Of a stretch of DNA of 64,000 nucleotides, positions 27,230-39,010 are shown in pieces (position 1 is the first letter of the stretch; every line of letters starts with the position of its first letter). Under the pieces are notes generated by a model. The model searched no databases and had not been told where the DNA came from. It worked only from the letters and a program-made list of their open reading frames with translations. Both the position numbers and the translations under genes were made by a program. Source of the stretch: Cylicocyclus nassatus. Taxonomy: Eukaryota; Nematoda; Chromadorea; Rhabditida; Strongylidae. Where the stretch lies: assembly GCA_958299035.1 (NCBI GenBank), contig CATQJL010000112.1:43838833-43902832 (forward strand). Direction: 5' to 3'.

Positions 27230-28440
27230 GATGCAGGCGACCTTCGAACTTCTTCTGGAACACCAGTCTTCACTTAATCTCTATGGTCTTAGCATCAGAG
27301 GCATCTTGTCATTGGTTAAAGAATGTCTCAACTGCTCCATCTTTCGTTGGTGTGGAACTATTATAGGCAAATTAGAGGATTGGCTATGGGACAGAGGCTA
27401 GCGCCGACCTTGGCGATAGTTTTCATGTCTAAGGTGGAAGCCCCAGTTCTGGCGAGCAAGCCTCTGCTCTACTGTCGTTACTGCTCTATCGTGTGCCCTA
27501 CCCAGGCCGAGCTTGACGCTTGCTTCAACACCATGAATGCCCAGGACACGAACATCAAGATGACGAGGGAAAAACCCAAAGATGGATGGCTGTCTTTCCT
27601 CAACGTGCAGTTATGTCTTTCGGACAGACGTTACAAAACCAGATGGTACCGAAAGCCGAGCAGCAAGAACATCTTAGTACATCGAACTTCAGCACATCCT
27701 GCACGAATAAAGAAGTCCATCATAGGAAACATGTTTAGAACGGCTACGGGAGTTTCTTCTGATAGAGACGAGAAGATGCACTCGTTAGAGCTCGCAAGAT
27801 CAGTAGCAAAATCCAATGGATACAGCATTGAAACTCATCACTACAGATACCGAGTCCACCGTATGTCGCCTAGATCAGAAGCTGACGGTCGGATTTCGTT
27901 TTGTCTACCATACATCTCGGAAGAATTTAGTAGGGCTGTTCGCAGATTACTCCATCAAGCGGACCTTAACGATATGGTGAGGATCGTCGACATTCCGCCC
28001 GCAAACCTTAAACAGCAACTAGTGCGAAACCGCGAGTATGATCGTCTTTGTACAACTCCTAGTTGTGTAGTTTGTCCGTTTGGAAAGGCAGGAGACTGTG
28101 TGGTATCAGGTGTTGTCTACCTTATCACGTGTACATCATGTGGAGGCACGTATATTGGCGAGACGGGGCGCCCCCTGTGTACGCGCATCACAGAACACTT
28201 AGATGGTCTCAGCAAATGCAAAGTAGCTACTCCGTTAGGCATGCATCGCAGGCTCAGCCATGACGACGCGGAGGTGGGAGTGCAGGTTCGAATCCTGGCC
28301 GTGAACCCGAAATCCTAGCGCGCAAGACACTCGAAGCGTTTTGGATAGCCGCCCAAAATCCAAAAATCAACCGGAAGGACGAGTGCCTAGCCATTACTAA
28401 CGAACCGTCACCATATCAGAGCCTCTGTGGCTTTTGAATA
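27230..28440 (+). pseudogene. Penelope-like element remnant: reverse transcriptase plus GIY-YIG nuclease
   Basis: Recognised from the late reverse-transcriptase blocks (NLYGLS, YYRQIRGLAMGQRLAPTLA, TREKPKDGWLSFLNVQL) followed by a GIY-YIG endonuclease: VVYLITCTSCGGTYIGETGRP, R at TRITEHL, and the family ending TLEAFWIAAQNPKINRKDEC ... LCGF. The 5' part is missing. There is a frameshift near 27350 and another near 28310. At 27467-27500 the palm reads YCRY directly followed by CSIVCPTQ, so the residues that carry the catalytic aspartates (normally YIDDC) are absent. The copy cannot be active. The plus-strand sequence after the stop (28440-28760) probably belongs to the element's 3' terminal region. 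Confidence 0.88.
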
Positions 28441-28661
28441 ATGAGGTCAGGTCAGCACCGGGTCAGTGAACTATAAAAGTTGAGCGGTACAGCTTTTGAC
28501 ATAAGTGGTCTGCACCCACCTAATTATTATCATCTTCTAAGGTGAGCACTGGCTTAATCTTGGTTTTGGTTGAGGCTGTTGTTTTTCCTAGGGGTTGGTC
28601 TCTTTTCTGTGGTCGATGAGGTGTTTGATCGGATAGTTTACTTATGTGTCTTCGACTTTTC

Positions 28662-28699
28662 AGACTCTGAAGAAGGCGAGTTCGCCGAAACGTTAGTCT
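28662..28699 (+). other. Hammerhead-like core in the Penelope 3' region
   Basis: CTGAAGA (28667-28673) is followed by a GGCGA/TCGCC hairpin and then GAAAC (28687-28691), the order of the conserved core of a hammerhead ribozyme. AGACT before and AGTCT after can pair. Penelope-like elements are known to carry such motifs in their terminal repeats. I could not place a convincing stem III and cleavage site upstream, so activity is doubtful. Confidence 0.3.
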
Positions 28700-28760
28700 G
28701 TATTCTGTTCTGTGCGATAAATCTGTACCAATCTTGGACTACGCTCAAGCAACCAACGAG

Positions 28761-31499
28761 AAGATTACTATGTGTCTACTGCATAAAGAAGGAAATCTGG
28801 AAGGAGATCCGATTTTCAGAGTAGTTGAAGTATTTTGATTTTCAAATCCAAATTTTGCCTGGATTGCGACTCAGACAGTTCTCTGGTGGCGATTTTGTAG
28901 ACTTGCTTCTCTCTATCGAATGGTACCCCAAGTCTGCCAGGAACACAAATACAATTTGATTCAACCGAGTCAACCGACCAACAGTGAAGTGGATGAAGTG
29001 GACCAAGCGGACCAAGTGAATAACCGCTTCGCCTTTGGTCAGTTTAATGAACTGGCCAACGACGAAGCGGATTAAGCGGATCAAGTATGGCGCGTCGTTT
29101 TAGAAGCGGTTGATTCGCGCAAGATGCGTATGATCGGCTTGATTTATATGGAGGCGGGTTGCGGACTTCTTTTGAATATAAGGATGAACTCAACGAGAGA
29201 GTACGAAAAACAATGCTGCAACGTGCAGGTTCTACAAGTCTCTCCTTATATTTAGGAATAGTCCGCATCCCTCCTCCACACGAATCTGGGAGCCGATGAC
29301 ATCAGTAATGCAATATGATATCATTATTGATATCATCGGCTGATTTCTATGATATCATTTCCTCCACAGTTGCTGCTACCTTTGGTCTGCGTCTTTGACC
29401 CGCGGCACGTAGGCTAACATGTTGGCAACGTGCAACAATATGTGCAACATGCAAGAACATGATGGCAGAACGTTTTATCTTTGGAAATCTTTGGTTGGCA
29501 TGGCATGTATCGTTTGTTCCCCAGCAAGATTCCCATAGATACCACGTCATCTCGCTGCCTTTCGCTCTATTGAACGTGTAAACCTCGGGCAGTTAGGTTG
29601 GAATCTCAGGAGAAACGTGTCAAAAGAGCGAAAGGCAGCGTCGCACCACGTACGCATGCTGGTTCACATGGGAACTTTTCTGGGGCACACAGGATACTGT
29701 TCCAATGTATCAATGCGGGAAACAGGACAAGAAAAAACGTATCCACATTGCATGAGCTCTTCGTTCCCTTCGTGGACTGTGAATAATCGAAAAAAATCAA
29801 GACTTTATCTTGAAGTCGACTTTCTTGTACAATCGATTTTGACCAAGTGCTCCCTTCCGTAGCAGCTACGGGTTTGCACCGCAAGAGTCTAGCTAATCTA
29901 GTCTAGGTCTCTAGACTCAGGGTCGAGCAAGAGGTGTGGCACACAAGCGCCAGATACGACCCCTTTCCCCTATCTTCTGTCTCAATACCCCTTCCCCCCA
30001 CCAGCATTATCGTTTGCCTTCCGAAGGCATGACAAAAAGGCTCTACCATGCATAATTAGGCACATATTCGTAATTATCATGTCAAATAATTGCCATGGGC
30101 CAAGTTTTAGCAATTTCTGAGGGTTCCCAATATTGGACCACCCAATTGAAGTGATCTTCAAATATGATTAACTAATCTCAAAAGTGAATCAGCTAACTCT
30201 TTTTGCACTCAATGCAAAGCACTACTCCCTCTTTACCCATACCGTAAATCTTGCTTCAAATAACCATCAAATTATGGGATTAGAAGCAGGTCAAAATCTT
30301 GTTTATCTCATTTTTCGCTTCTAATAGCTGCATTTCACCAGCTTCTACTCAGAGGGAAGAAGATGAATCACGCCCAATTACTCTTACGAAAACTGCAAGA
30401 CTCAGTCTATCAAACTATATGTATTTTGTTCGCTAAGTTTCTTTTCGGAGGCAAGTTGATGGGGTGTGGAGGCAAGCGGAACTTCCGCTGCACTTTCCAT
30501 GAAGCGCTGCGAAAGTGCAGTGAGGCTCGTAAGGTTCGCAGCACTTTGATCTGCCAGCATTTCCGCAGGACTTTGAGAGCGCATGCATTCGCGATTGCGA
30601 AATAGCAAACGCTACATCAGCAGCGCATAGCGCACTCTTTTCTTCCATACTGTTTCGCTTCTGTTCCTCCTCTAATCTTTCTCTTTTTTCTTTCTTTCTT
30701 CACTGTTGGCGTAAGTAAACCTATACTCATCCATATTCTAAGTATTCTTTCAGGCATCGGTGCAGGTGTGTGAACAACCATCCATCACCAAGCTGCTGGA
30801 GTGCTGGAAGACTCAACGGAGGGACTTCGTCTAAGCACAACGCCCTTGTTTAGGTATATCAAAGTTCTTTGCTTTATGTGCTTTGATTAAAATAATAATG
30901 CAAGCAATTTAAAACTATTACTTTGTAGAAAATATGCACTGGATATAAATAGAGCAGAAGTGATTAGGTAGAAATATATCAAACAAAGGGGAGGGGGGGG
31001 GGAATGGGTCACCGAAATTTCAAAGTGACCTACAGGCTCTTGGTGAATATTGAAATCATTCTATAATAAAGAATGGCAAGGTTTTGCACTTACATGTTGA
31101 CAAGTTGCGGACTGAGGCGAGTGATTGCCGAGGGTGCGGAGGGTGCAGATTGTCTACAAGGCTAGCGTGTTTTCGTAGGGGTACAGGGGGTGGTAAATAT
31201 CGTGTCTCCTCGAGGAAGGCGTCCAAAAGGGGTGCGGTTCTTAAGTGCAAAGAGGCTATAGTTGGGAAGGGGCCGACACTCTCGTAAGGTTGCTAACAGT
31301 ACCCCCCCCCCCCTTCTTTCGCAAGTTTGAACTCTGCCGGTATGAATGATTCGGAACTCGCTGTCTAGCGTAGACATGCTTTAATAGTTCCTCAACGTTT
31401 ACCCTTCGACTGCTCACATTTTCATTTTCCTGCTTAAGTTCTTGGCTGCCCATAATTAGTTAAAGTTCATAGCTGGCATAGTTGGTGAGAATTGATGAG
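28761..31499. other. Intergenic stretch, mostly featureless
   Basis: Contents seen: a low-complexity run of GAAGTGG/GACCAA-like repeats (28975-29095), and a hairpin with 16-bp arms CGCTGCCTTTCGCTCT (about 29553-29640). There is also a patch of repeated GCTGCGAAAGTGC words (30470-30610). A well-formed intron (GTAAGT at 30711 to TTTCAG at 30755) is followed by a 25-codon open end (ASVQVCEQPSITK...) to a TAA at about 30833. No gene can be assembled around it with confidence. Confidence 0.4.
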
Positions 31500-32731
31500 G
31501 ACAGTTCTCTGTTCTTGAAATAAGTTGGTAAGTCGTAAGGCTATTCTTATAAATCTCTGCAATCATTTCTCACAACTCCAGTCTGTTCGCTGTTCATTGG
31601 GCATATCTTTCAATGCTTAATCTGTTCATAGGGCTCTTTCTTGATTTGTAGGTGCCAGTAAGGCAGTTCTACTAAAAATATTGATCTGTAAGCTCCCCTG
31701 AGGAGTTTTTTCGACAATTATTTAGTTAGCGGTTATTTGTAGGGTGGTTCCTTCTCAAAGTATCGGTCCGCAAGGGGAACATTTCATTTTCATATTTATA
31801 GTTCTAAAGGTGGATCATAATGCGCTTTTTTTCAGATATGAATTTGAAGAGGAGCGGAAGGGCTCGTAGAATCGTCATACAATTATCGTTCCATAAGCTT
31901 CTCATCAAGCACTTTTTAGGCTCGTACTTGTTTCTCAAAATGCTGATGTATAAGCGACTGGGGCACCTCCTAAAATTGTCGGTCTGTGTGCGGCGCGTAG
32001 AGGAGTTACTTGTGAAAGTTGGTTTGTATGAGGCGTAGATATACTGTAACCTGTTCTAATTATTTTTTCTCTCTCAGAAGACTAATTCATAAGGGACTCG
32101 GAAAGCGCTCTTTCTCAAATATCGGTCTTTGAACGGCTGCAATTTTTTTCGAGATATTGGTTTGAGGGTTTCCAGCTCAATTCTTGATATATTGGTCTGT
32201 GAGCGCCCATAGAGCGGTTATTTCCCAAAATGCTGCAAGAGGCCCATGGAGCGATTCTTTACAAATTATCGTTGGCAAGCCCCCCCCCCCCCTCCCCGCT
32301 CGGCCGCTCCTTTTAGAAATTATCGATTTGCAGCGGCACATAGAGCAATTTTTCTTGAAATATTGGTCTGTAAAATCCCATAAGGCAGTCCTTTCTCAAA
32401 TTATGGTTTGTAGGTGGCCCATAGAGCAGTTTTATCACAAAATATTGGTTGTATATAGGTTCCAAGGGCGGTTCCTCCTCAAAATACCATTGTGTAGGCC
32501 TCTAACAATAAGTAGCTGGCAGCTTCTTTCTCAAGACTTCGGTCTTTGGCTGTCCATAGAGCAGATTATACGTGAGTGCCTCGTAGGGCAATACAGTTTG
32601 TAGGGGCTGTAGATCTGTAATCTGGAATATCTGCTGATCCCCCATAGGGCAGGGCTTCCTGTAATTATCGGTCTGTGGGGGAAGGAAGAGGGGGGAGGGT
32701 AAGATAGCCTTTTCTCAGAATATCGGTCTTA
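31500..32731. repeat. Degenerate minisatellite, period about 45-60 bp
   Basis: The words TTTCTCAAAATAT, TCGGTCTGT and CCCATAGAGCAG recur in the same order more than fifteen times with many substitutions, for instance at about 32130, 32195, 32330, 32360, 32410, 32530, 32640 and 32715. The pattern resumes after the MITE at 33195 (TTTCTCCAGTAGGGTTTGTTG). It looks like an old tandem array that is decaying. Confidence 0.65.
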
Positions 32732-33195
32732 CAAGGGAAGTGTCAGAACTCGCAGTGGCCTTTTGACATGAAATAAGTATCATCTGAAGCAGCTTGAAAT
32801 GCTGATTCCAAAGCAGCCTTTCTTAGCTGCAGAACTAATCTAGGACGAGAGTTATTGAATTTAATTTGCGGGAAATTTACAACGCTGAGAATAGCCAAAA
32901 ATTAAAGTGAACATTTTTTCGGGCTCAAACATAGATGAAACAGTCCAACAATGTTTAACGTAATCCTACGCCTTCATCAAAGTCATGCTGTGGTGCTTAA
33001 ACAAGCAATTGAAAGGTTCCCGTGATCACAGAGTACTTCAAACAGTGTAAAATTTAATGTTTAAAATGCCCATAACTCGCGACCCAGATCAGTTCTGCAG
33101 CTAAGAAAGTTTGTTTTGGAATCAGCATTTAAAGCTGCTTAAGATGGTACCCATCCCATGTCAAAAGGCCACTGCGACTTCTGACACTTCCCTTG
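32732..33195. mobile_element. Harbinger-like MITE, TTA target duplication
   Basis: The ends are CAAGGGAAGTGTCAGAA and its inverse, flanked by TTA on both sides (32729-32731 and 33196-33198). The arms mirror each other for about 130 bp (GCAGTGGCCTTTTGACATG, CTTAGCTGCAGAACT). A divergent second copy lies at 52689-53140 and a fragment at 5926-6060. Non-coding. Confidence 0.8.
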
Positions 33196-33273
33196 TTAGG
33201 GCAGTCTCAGCACGGTTCTTTCTCCAGTAGGGTTTGTTGGGAGAGGATATTTTCAAAAATTTTCAGATTCAAA

Positions 33274-34772
33274 TTAGGTGGGACCAAAAGTACGTTCGCC
33301 AGTTTTTCAAAAAATCATAACTTCCTTTCGACTCGATGGATCTCTTTCCATTTATTAGGTTGAACTGAAAGTTCGTTCGCCCATCTTCAAAAATTCATAA
33401 CTTCTGAATTTTCCAACCAATTCGACTGCTTTTGTATTTGTATGAAAGAGTAAGTCATGCTCTTTATAAAGACATTTTAGATGCTTACTAATGATCATCT
33501 GTTGTACAGATAAGAGCGGTAGAATAAAATTAGTCAAAATTCGAATTTTCTGTGTAGGGTCATAAAAAATCGGAAACTTGCAACAAAAGTCGGAGCAGTC
33601 GTTATTGTTTTTTCATCAGCTCTTTTTAACAGTGCAAAGTTTGCGCCGATTGAGCGTCTCTATGAAAAGTTGTATTTTTTGAGCGAGCATTACAAAAGGG
33701 CTAACTTGATTTATTTTGACATTTTTCAGGGAAATCATAATAACTTTTCATAGAGACGCTTAATCGGCGCAAACTTTGCACCTTTAGAAAGAGCTGTGAA
33801 AGAACCTACAATACCGACTGCTTCGATTTTTATTGCAAGCGATTTTTTATGCTACTCTACACAGAAAATTCGAATTTTGACTAATTTTTTTTTCTATCGC
33901 TCCTATCTATGCAACAGATGATCATTAGTAAGCATCTAAAACGTCATTATAAAGAGCATGACTTACCCTTTCATACAAAAATAAAAGCAGTCAAATCGGT
34001 CGGAAAAATCAGAAGTTATGAATTTTTGAAAATGGTGCAAACGAACTTTCGGTTCAACTTAATATATGTATTCATATAAGAGAAGAAATCATTCTCTTTA
34101 CAGCAGTGCTTTTGCCATAAATTGGCTTAGAAAGTTTGAAAGTTAGAAGCCAATGAAGAAAATTACTCAAAATTGGCATTTTTCAAGCAGGGTCACCAAA
34201 AAATTTTGAAAGTATTTTTCGATAGAGAAAGCTACGCTCTTTACTATAGTGCCTTTGCCAAAAACAAAAAAGACTGAGGATTAGAAGCAAATAAAGAGAA
34301 TTATTACTTTTGCGTCGGGAGGGATGGGAAATTCATGTGAACAGTGAACACCTTCTCTTTTTAGTTGAAAGAAATTCGTGCCAATCGAAAGCAATTTTGA
34401 TTTTCGTAATATTACCGAGTTAAAATTGCTTTCGATTGGCACGAATTTCTCTCAGCTAGAAGGAGGTCAGAAAACCCATGTTCATGAATATTCCGTGTTT
34501 TCTGTGACTTTTTGGGCATTTTTGAGCATGCTCAAAAATTGAAAAACTGAAGTAATTCTCTTTATTTGCTTCTAATTCTCAATCTTTTTTGTTTTTGGAA
34601 AAGGCACTGTAGTAAAGAACATAATTTCTTCTATCGAAAGAATTCAAAATTTTTTGTTGACCTTGCTTGAAAAATGCCAATCTTGAGTAATTTTCAATTG
34701 CTTCTAACTCGCGAACTTTCTTGAGCCAATTTATAGCAGAGATACCATTGTAAAGAGTATGATTCCTCTCTT
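33274..34772. mobile_element. Mariner-like palindrome, interrupted and truncated
   Basis: A left end TTAGGTGGGACCAAAAGTAC begins at 33274. After an inserted element (33355-34062) the interior resumes and forms a large inverted repeat, 34080-34400 against 34420-34772 (TTGGCATTTTTCAAGCA, CTCTTTAC). The right terminal repeat is missing, cut off near 34772. Confidence 0.6.
33355..34062. mobile_element. Palindromic mariner-like MITE inserted in 33274-34772
   Basis: Left end TTAGGTTGAACTGAAAGTTC and an inverted right end, with TA on both sides (33353-33354, 34063-34064). The two halves mirror each other over about 340 bp each with a short centre near 33710. No coding capacity. Confidence 0.85.
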
Positions 34773-34830
34773 AAGCAGGCGCTATACCCTCGAGGAGTAT
34801 AGCATGGCGACGATCGATATGCATCAAATA

Positions 34831-34912
34831 CGTGTAAAACTGGCGATTTTTGTCGCCGATATTGGCGATCGCCATCGTAGCGACTGGTCGCCAATATCAG
34901 CGACTACACGTT
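34831..34912. repeat. Small inverted repeat on TGGCGAT/ATCGCCA
   Basis: CGTGTAAAACTGGCGA...GATATTGGCGATCG is mirrored by GGTCGCCAATATCAGCGACT...ACACG. This looks like the core of a short foldback element just 5' of the CR1 insertion. Confidence 0.45.
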
Positions 34913-34921
34913 GATCACCCC

Positions 34922-35388
34922 CCACTAGGGAATCCATCGAAGAAGAAAAAAGATCTCGCTCCATCGTGATTTCGGGAGTTCCTGAACTTGAGGATGCGAT
35001 TGCATCTGAGTGTCAGTTACACACCGAAAATGCGGTAATGTCCATCTTAGATAAACTGGACATCGAGACCAGGCCTGTTGAAGTTCTTCGAATGGGAAAA
35101 CCTAGTGGGGAAAAATCGAGACTAATCAAATGCGTTTTTTCTTCTCAACAATTTTACTTCACTGCTCTTAAGAGAGCGCCTCTTTTGCGGAACAAGCCCG
35201 GCTGTGAACATATCTTTATCCGAAGGTCCATGACCCGTGAAGAGCGGGATCATGACCGGGCCCTACGTCAGCAGGCTCGCGATCTTAATAATAAAGAGCA
35301 TGACGGAAACAGGGTCTTCGTAGTATACAGGGGACAGGTTGTGAGAGCTGTAGACATACCCAACATCAAGTCGTCTCAAAAAAACTAA
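34922..35388 (+). pseudogene. CR1-like ORF1 C-terminal fragment
   Basis: An open frame to the TAA at 35386-35388 begins with ESIEEEKRSRSIVISGVPE, a signature common at the start of the C-terminal domain of CR1/L2-type ORF1 proteins. It goes on with a charged region (SMTREERDHDRALRQQ) and ends IKSSQKN. The N-terminal part of ORF1 is missing because the element is 5'-truncated. ORF1 proteins bind the element's RNA. Confidence 0.65.
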
Positions 35389-35426
35389 TTTCTGGCCTGG
35401 ATATTCCTGTAATATCCTGTTTTCTC

Positions 35427-38230
35427 CTTAATGCAAGAAGTTTAGTGAACAAATTTGTAGAATTCCACCATTTCGTTCATTCTTACAAGCCAGCACTTGT
35501 TTTTATCACAGAGTCTTGGCTTAATAGCAATATCACTGACGCAGAAGTACTGGGAACCTACCATACAATATTTTACGTAGTGATCGGAAAAGTAAAAGGG
35601 GAGGAGGTGTCTGCATACTAATCCGATTCGATCTTTTGTTTCAAAATATTGATGTAAGACATTCCCTATCTACCGAACTACTCGCTTTTGATCTGATCGT
35701 TAATGGCTTTCATGACATCAGATTTGTGCTCATTTATCGACCACCCAATCAGACATCCACACAAGATGAAGAATTTATCCGTTTTCTAGAAAACCTGGCA
35801 ACTTCCACAAATAATAAGAGGCTCATTTTTCTCGGTGATTTCAATCTTGCTGGTATGGATTGGTCTGAAATGAAAACCTTCTCTGTTTCTCCCTCCCGCT
35901 TTGCTTCCTTTTTTGAGTGTTTGGGGCTCTCACAACTTGTCACAAATCCTACCAGAGGTGCTTCAATCTTAGATTTGATATTTGCAAAAAGAGATACCGT
36001 TTACAACGTGCGAAACTATCTCCCATTAGGTAATGCAGATCATAACACCGTAGCTTTCGATATCGCCTTATCTGCCGGTCTAGTTGATATCAATGAACAT
36101 TCGTCTATACGTGACTACTCCAAAGCTGATACCATTTCTATAAAGGCAATCTTATCCAGTACTGATTGGCTCAATGTGTTTGACGGGTACTCTTCTACTG
36201 ATGATCTTTACGATCAATTCTGCAAGATAGTCCGCAATCTGATCTTTCTATATGTACCTTTCAAACAAAGAATTCCCCCTTTCTTGCGATATCCGAAACA
36301 CATAAGAAACCTCTGTGCCCACAGAATGAGACTATTTTTAAACAGCCATAATCCCTTGAATAATGCGCAGTATAAGTCCATCTCTAAAAAGTTATCTTTC
36401 CATTTGAAACGTTATCTAAAGCAAAAAGAAAAGAAAACGGCCAGTAAAATTACCGCACGCCATCTCTGGGCATACCTGAAAAAACATACAAAGGAAAACA
36501 AGTTTTTTGGTCCATTGCAAGACTCTAGTGGCAATATTTTCTACACTTCCATTTCTAAAGCTGAAGGGCTTGCAGATTACTTTTCGAATGTATTCAACGA
36601 TCCATCCCTCTCAAGTCCTATACTGCCGAGCAACTCCTCTGAGGAATTTCCTTCACCAGAGATAGATCCCTATGCTGTTAGACAACTTTTGAAGAAAGTT
36701 AGTCCCGCACTATCAATTACATCTGATGACATCCCAACAATTTTCTACAAGATGTTTGCCGATGAATTGGCACTCCCATTAACCCATATTTTCAATATAA
36801 GCTTGATGAATGCAGAAGTGCCCTGTCTGTAATCCGCCATCGTCACTCCTCTACCCAAGATCTCTGTCAATCCTAAGCTCTCCGACTTTAGACCAATAAG
36901 TATTCTTCCGACACCTTGTAAGATACTTGAAAAAATTGTTGTGAAGAACTTATTAAAATGGCTAGACAAGATACAATGTCTCCCTCAGCAACAGCAGGGA
37001 TTTTTGCAGGGTAGATCTACTGTCACTCAGCTTCTGGATTGCCAATTTGACTGGACAGAAGCGTTGAGTCGAAACCAGTCTGTTAGCGTCGTGTACTTCG
37101 ATCTAAGTAAAGCATTTGATACAGTAGATCATACTCTCTTATTATCTAGACTAGAGAGCTTAGGATTCAGAGGTCTACAGTTACGATGATTATGAATCTT
37201 ATCTGAAAGATAGAACATTTTCAGTCAGAGTGCATGATAGGATTTCGAAGGCAAGATCCTGCAGATCTGGAGTTCCACAAGGCAGCATCTTATCCCCAAA
37301 TCTGTTCAATATATACACACTTGACCTTCCAACTGCTCTTATTACAGACCCTCGCATTGGAGTAGCTGCGTATGCTGATGATGTAAAGATCTATATCGCT
37401 TATGACCAGCATGATAAGGAGAACGCCATCATGGCACTGCGCAATTCTATCTCTCAGATGTTTATTTGGGCAGACAGGTGGAAAATCAAAGTAAATCTTT
37501 CTAAGAGCTGCATTGTTCCTATTGGCAAAACTCCTATTTATCCGAAAGAAATAGATGATTTTCTTGAATGCAAGTCTATGGTCAAGGATCTGGGCGTTTG
37601 TGTCGAATCTGGTTTGAATTATTCAAAACATATAGACGAAATTACTTCACGTGCCACTCGAATAATATATACGTTGCTTCGCACTATTCAGTCATCTGAT
37701 CCTAATTTTCTGCTCAGAATATATAAAACCTTTGTTCTTCCAGTAGTAGAATATTGCAGCCACGTCTGGAACCCAACTTTGAAAAAAGATATCGAAAAAA
37801 TTGAGAAAATTCAAAAAGCTTTTACAAAGATTGTGTTTTATCGCGCTTTTCCAAACCCTGACTACCCTCTTGCCCTACCTGACTATAAAACCAGATTGCG
37901 CAAGCTCGGTCTCAAAACTCTTTTCTATAGAAGATTTTTAGCTGATAATTTATGGCCTTTAAGATATTGCGAGCTGAGGTAGGTTTGAAACCCAGCAAAT
38001 ACTGGGTCTTTTGGCCTATCAATGAACGTCGAGCCTCTTTTAATTTGACTATTTCTAGATTTGGACGATATAATATTTCGCTACAGCGCAACAACTTTTT
38101 TTATCGAGCAATCTCAATTTTGAACAAGCTACCGGCTTCTTTCTTATCTTTAAATTCAAGTGCTCAACTGAAGAATGCTTTGACAAAAGTGGATATTCTA
38201 CAACTATTAGGAATTGAGGACGTTGTATGA
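35427..38230 (+). pseudogene. CR1-like ORF2: endonuclease and reverse transcriptase, broken
   Basis: The endonuclease starts near 35427 (LLNARSLVNKF, FITESWLN), loses frame near 35575 and continues from 35600 (FVLIYRPPNQ, FLGDFNLAGMDW, ADHNTVAFD). Then comes the reverse transcriptase: LSDFRPISILPTPCKILEK, QQGFLQGRSTVTQLLD, VVYFDLSKAFDTVDHTLL, SGVPQGSILSPNLFN and the catalytic AAYADDVKIY at about 37370, followed by the CR1 C-terminal region (LPVVEYCSHVW, LKPSKYWVFW). Breaks: a TAA at 36830-36832, stops with a frameshift near 37188, and a frameshift near 37945. The YADD residues survive, but the gene cannot make a full protein. Confidence 0.85.
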
Positions 38231-38514
38231 TAATAACTTTGTACCATGTTTTGGAGATGAAATGCAAATAATTCTAGTTGCTATTCCCTGCTTTCAAATT
38301 GTATCGCCTTAGCTAGAACTTTTTATTCCTGAAACTAAACGATCTTGAAAGAGCTCCTATCTTACTTGTGCAAGAAAAATATGCAACCAAGTTATCAGTT
38401 ATGCACTAATTCAGTCCTGCGTATATACCTAACTACATTGTTGGAGACTTCGATCTTACATCTAGTTGGTAGCTTGTTTGCACAAACACGAAGAAAATGG
38501 AGTATAGTTTAACA

Positions 38515-38548
38515 CATGTATGTATGTATGTATGTATGTATGTATGTA
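38515..38548. repeat. TATG microsatellite
   Basis: Eight or so consecutive TATG units, followed by GATGGATG-type repeats, in the CR1 3' region. Confidence 0.9.
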
Positions 38549-38856
38549 CGAGGACAATGGATCGATGGATGGATGGATCAGTGATTTGGCCAATGGATTG
38601 CTGCATCACGTACCACACGAAAGTGGTCTTTCACACCAACTACTTCATATATCTCCGTTGCTCTTGTGCAGTATAATCTATTAACTATATCTCCTCAACC
38701 CTGAGATCAAAGTCCCTGGTAATGTGTTGAATCTCTGCAACTGAGAGCATTTCTTACCACCTATCAAAGTATACATACATTCTATACCATATGTCTCAAC
38801 ATCATCTTATCAACTAACATGTAAGGGCGATACAATGCGAGAGCTGGAGCCAAACT

Positions 38857-38912
38857 TGAACTTTGCCTTTTCTCTCCCAGTCGTTGAACTTTGCCTTTTC
38901 TCTCCCAGTCGT
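38857..38912. repeat. Perfect 28-bp tandem duplication
   Basis: Two identical 28-bp units starting TGAACTTTGCC and ending CCCAGTCGT stand head to tail inside the 3' part of the CR1 element. Perfect identity suggests a recent slip. Confidence 0.95.
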
Positions 38913-39010
38913 TTTATTGTATGCAGTATTTTGGTTTATGACTATGATTGTGTAATAGCACATCGTTCCTACGATGTATTTTATATAAATATAAATAAAT
39001 ATAAATAAAT

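Larger units (their letters stand above)
34918..39010 (+). mobile_element. CR1-like LINE, degraded
   Basis: About 4.1 kb contain an ORF1-type C-terminal fragment, an endonuclease, a reverse transcriptase and a 3' end made of repeated ATAAATAAAT (38981-39010), which is typical of CR1-group elements. The 5' end is truncated near 34918. A TATG microsatellite (38515-38548) and a 28-bp tandem duplication (38857-38912) occur in the 3' untranslated part. No target duplication was identified. Confidence 0.8.

Noticed and set aside
28240..28310. A GGTTCGAATCC box that looks like a tRNA B box
   Set aside because: It lies inside the Penelope GIY-YIG reading frame. No matching acceptor stem, D arm or anticodon arm can be formed upstream, and the T stem has a mismatch.
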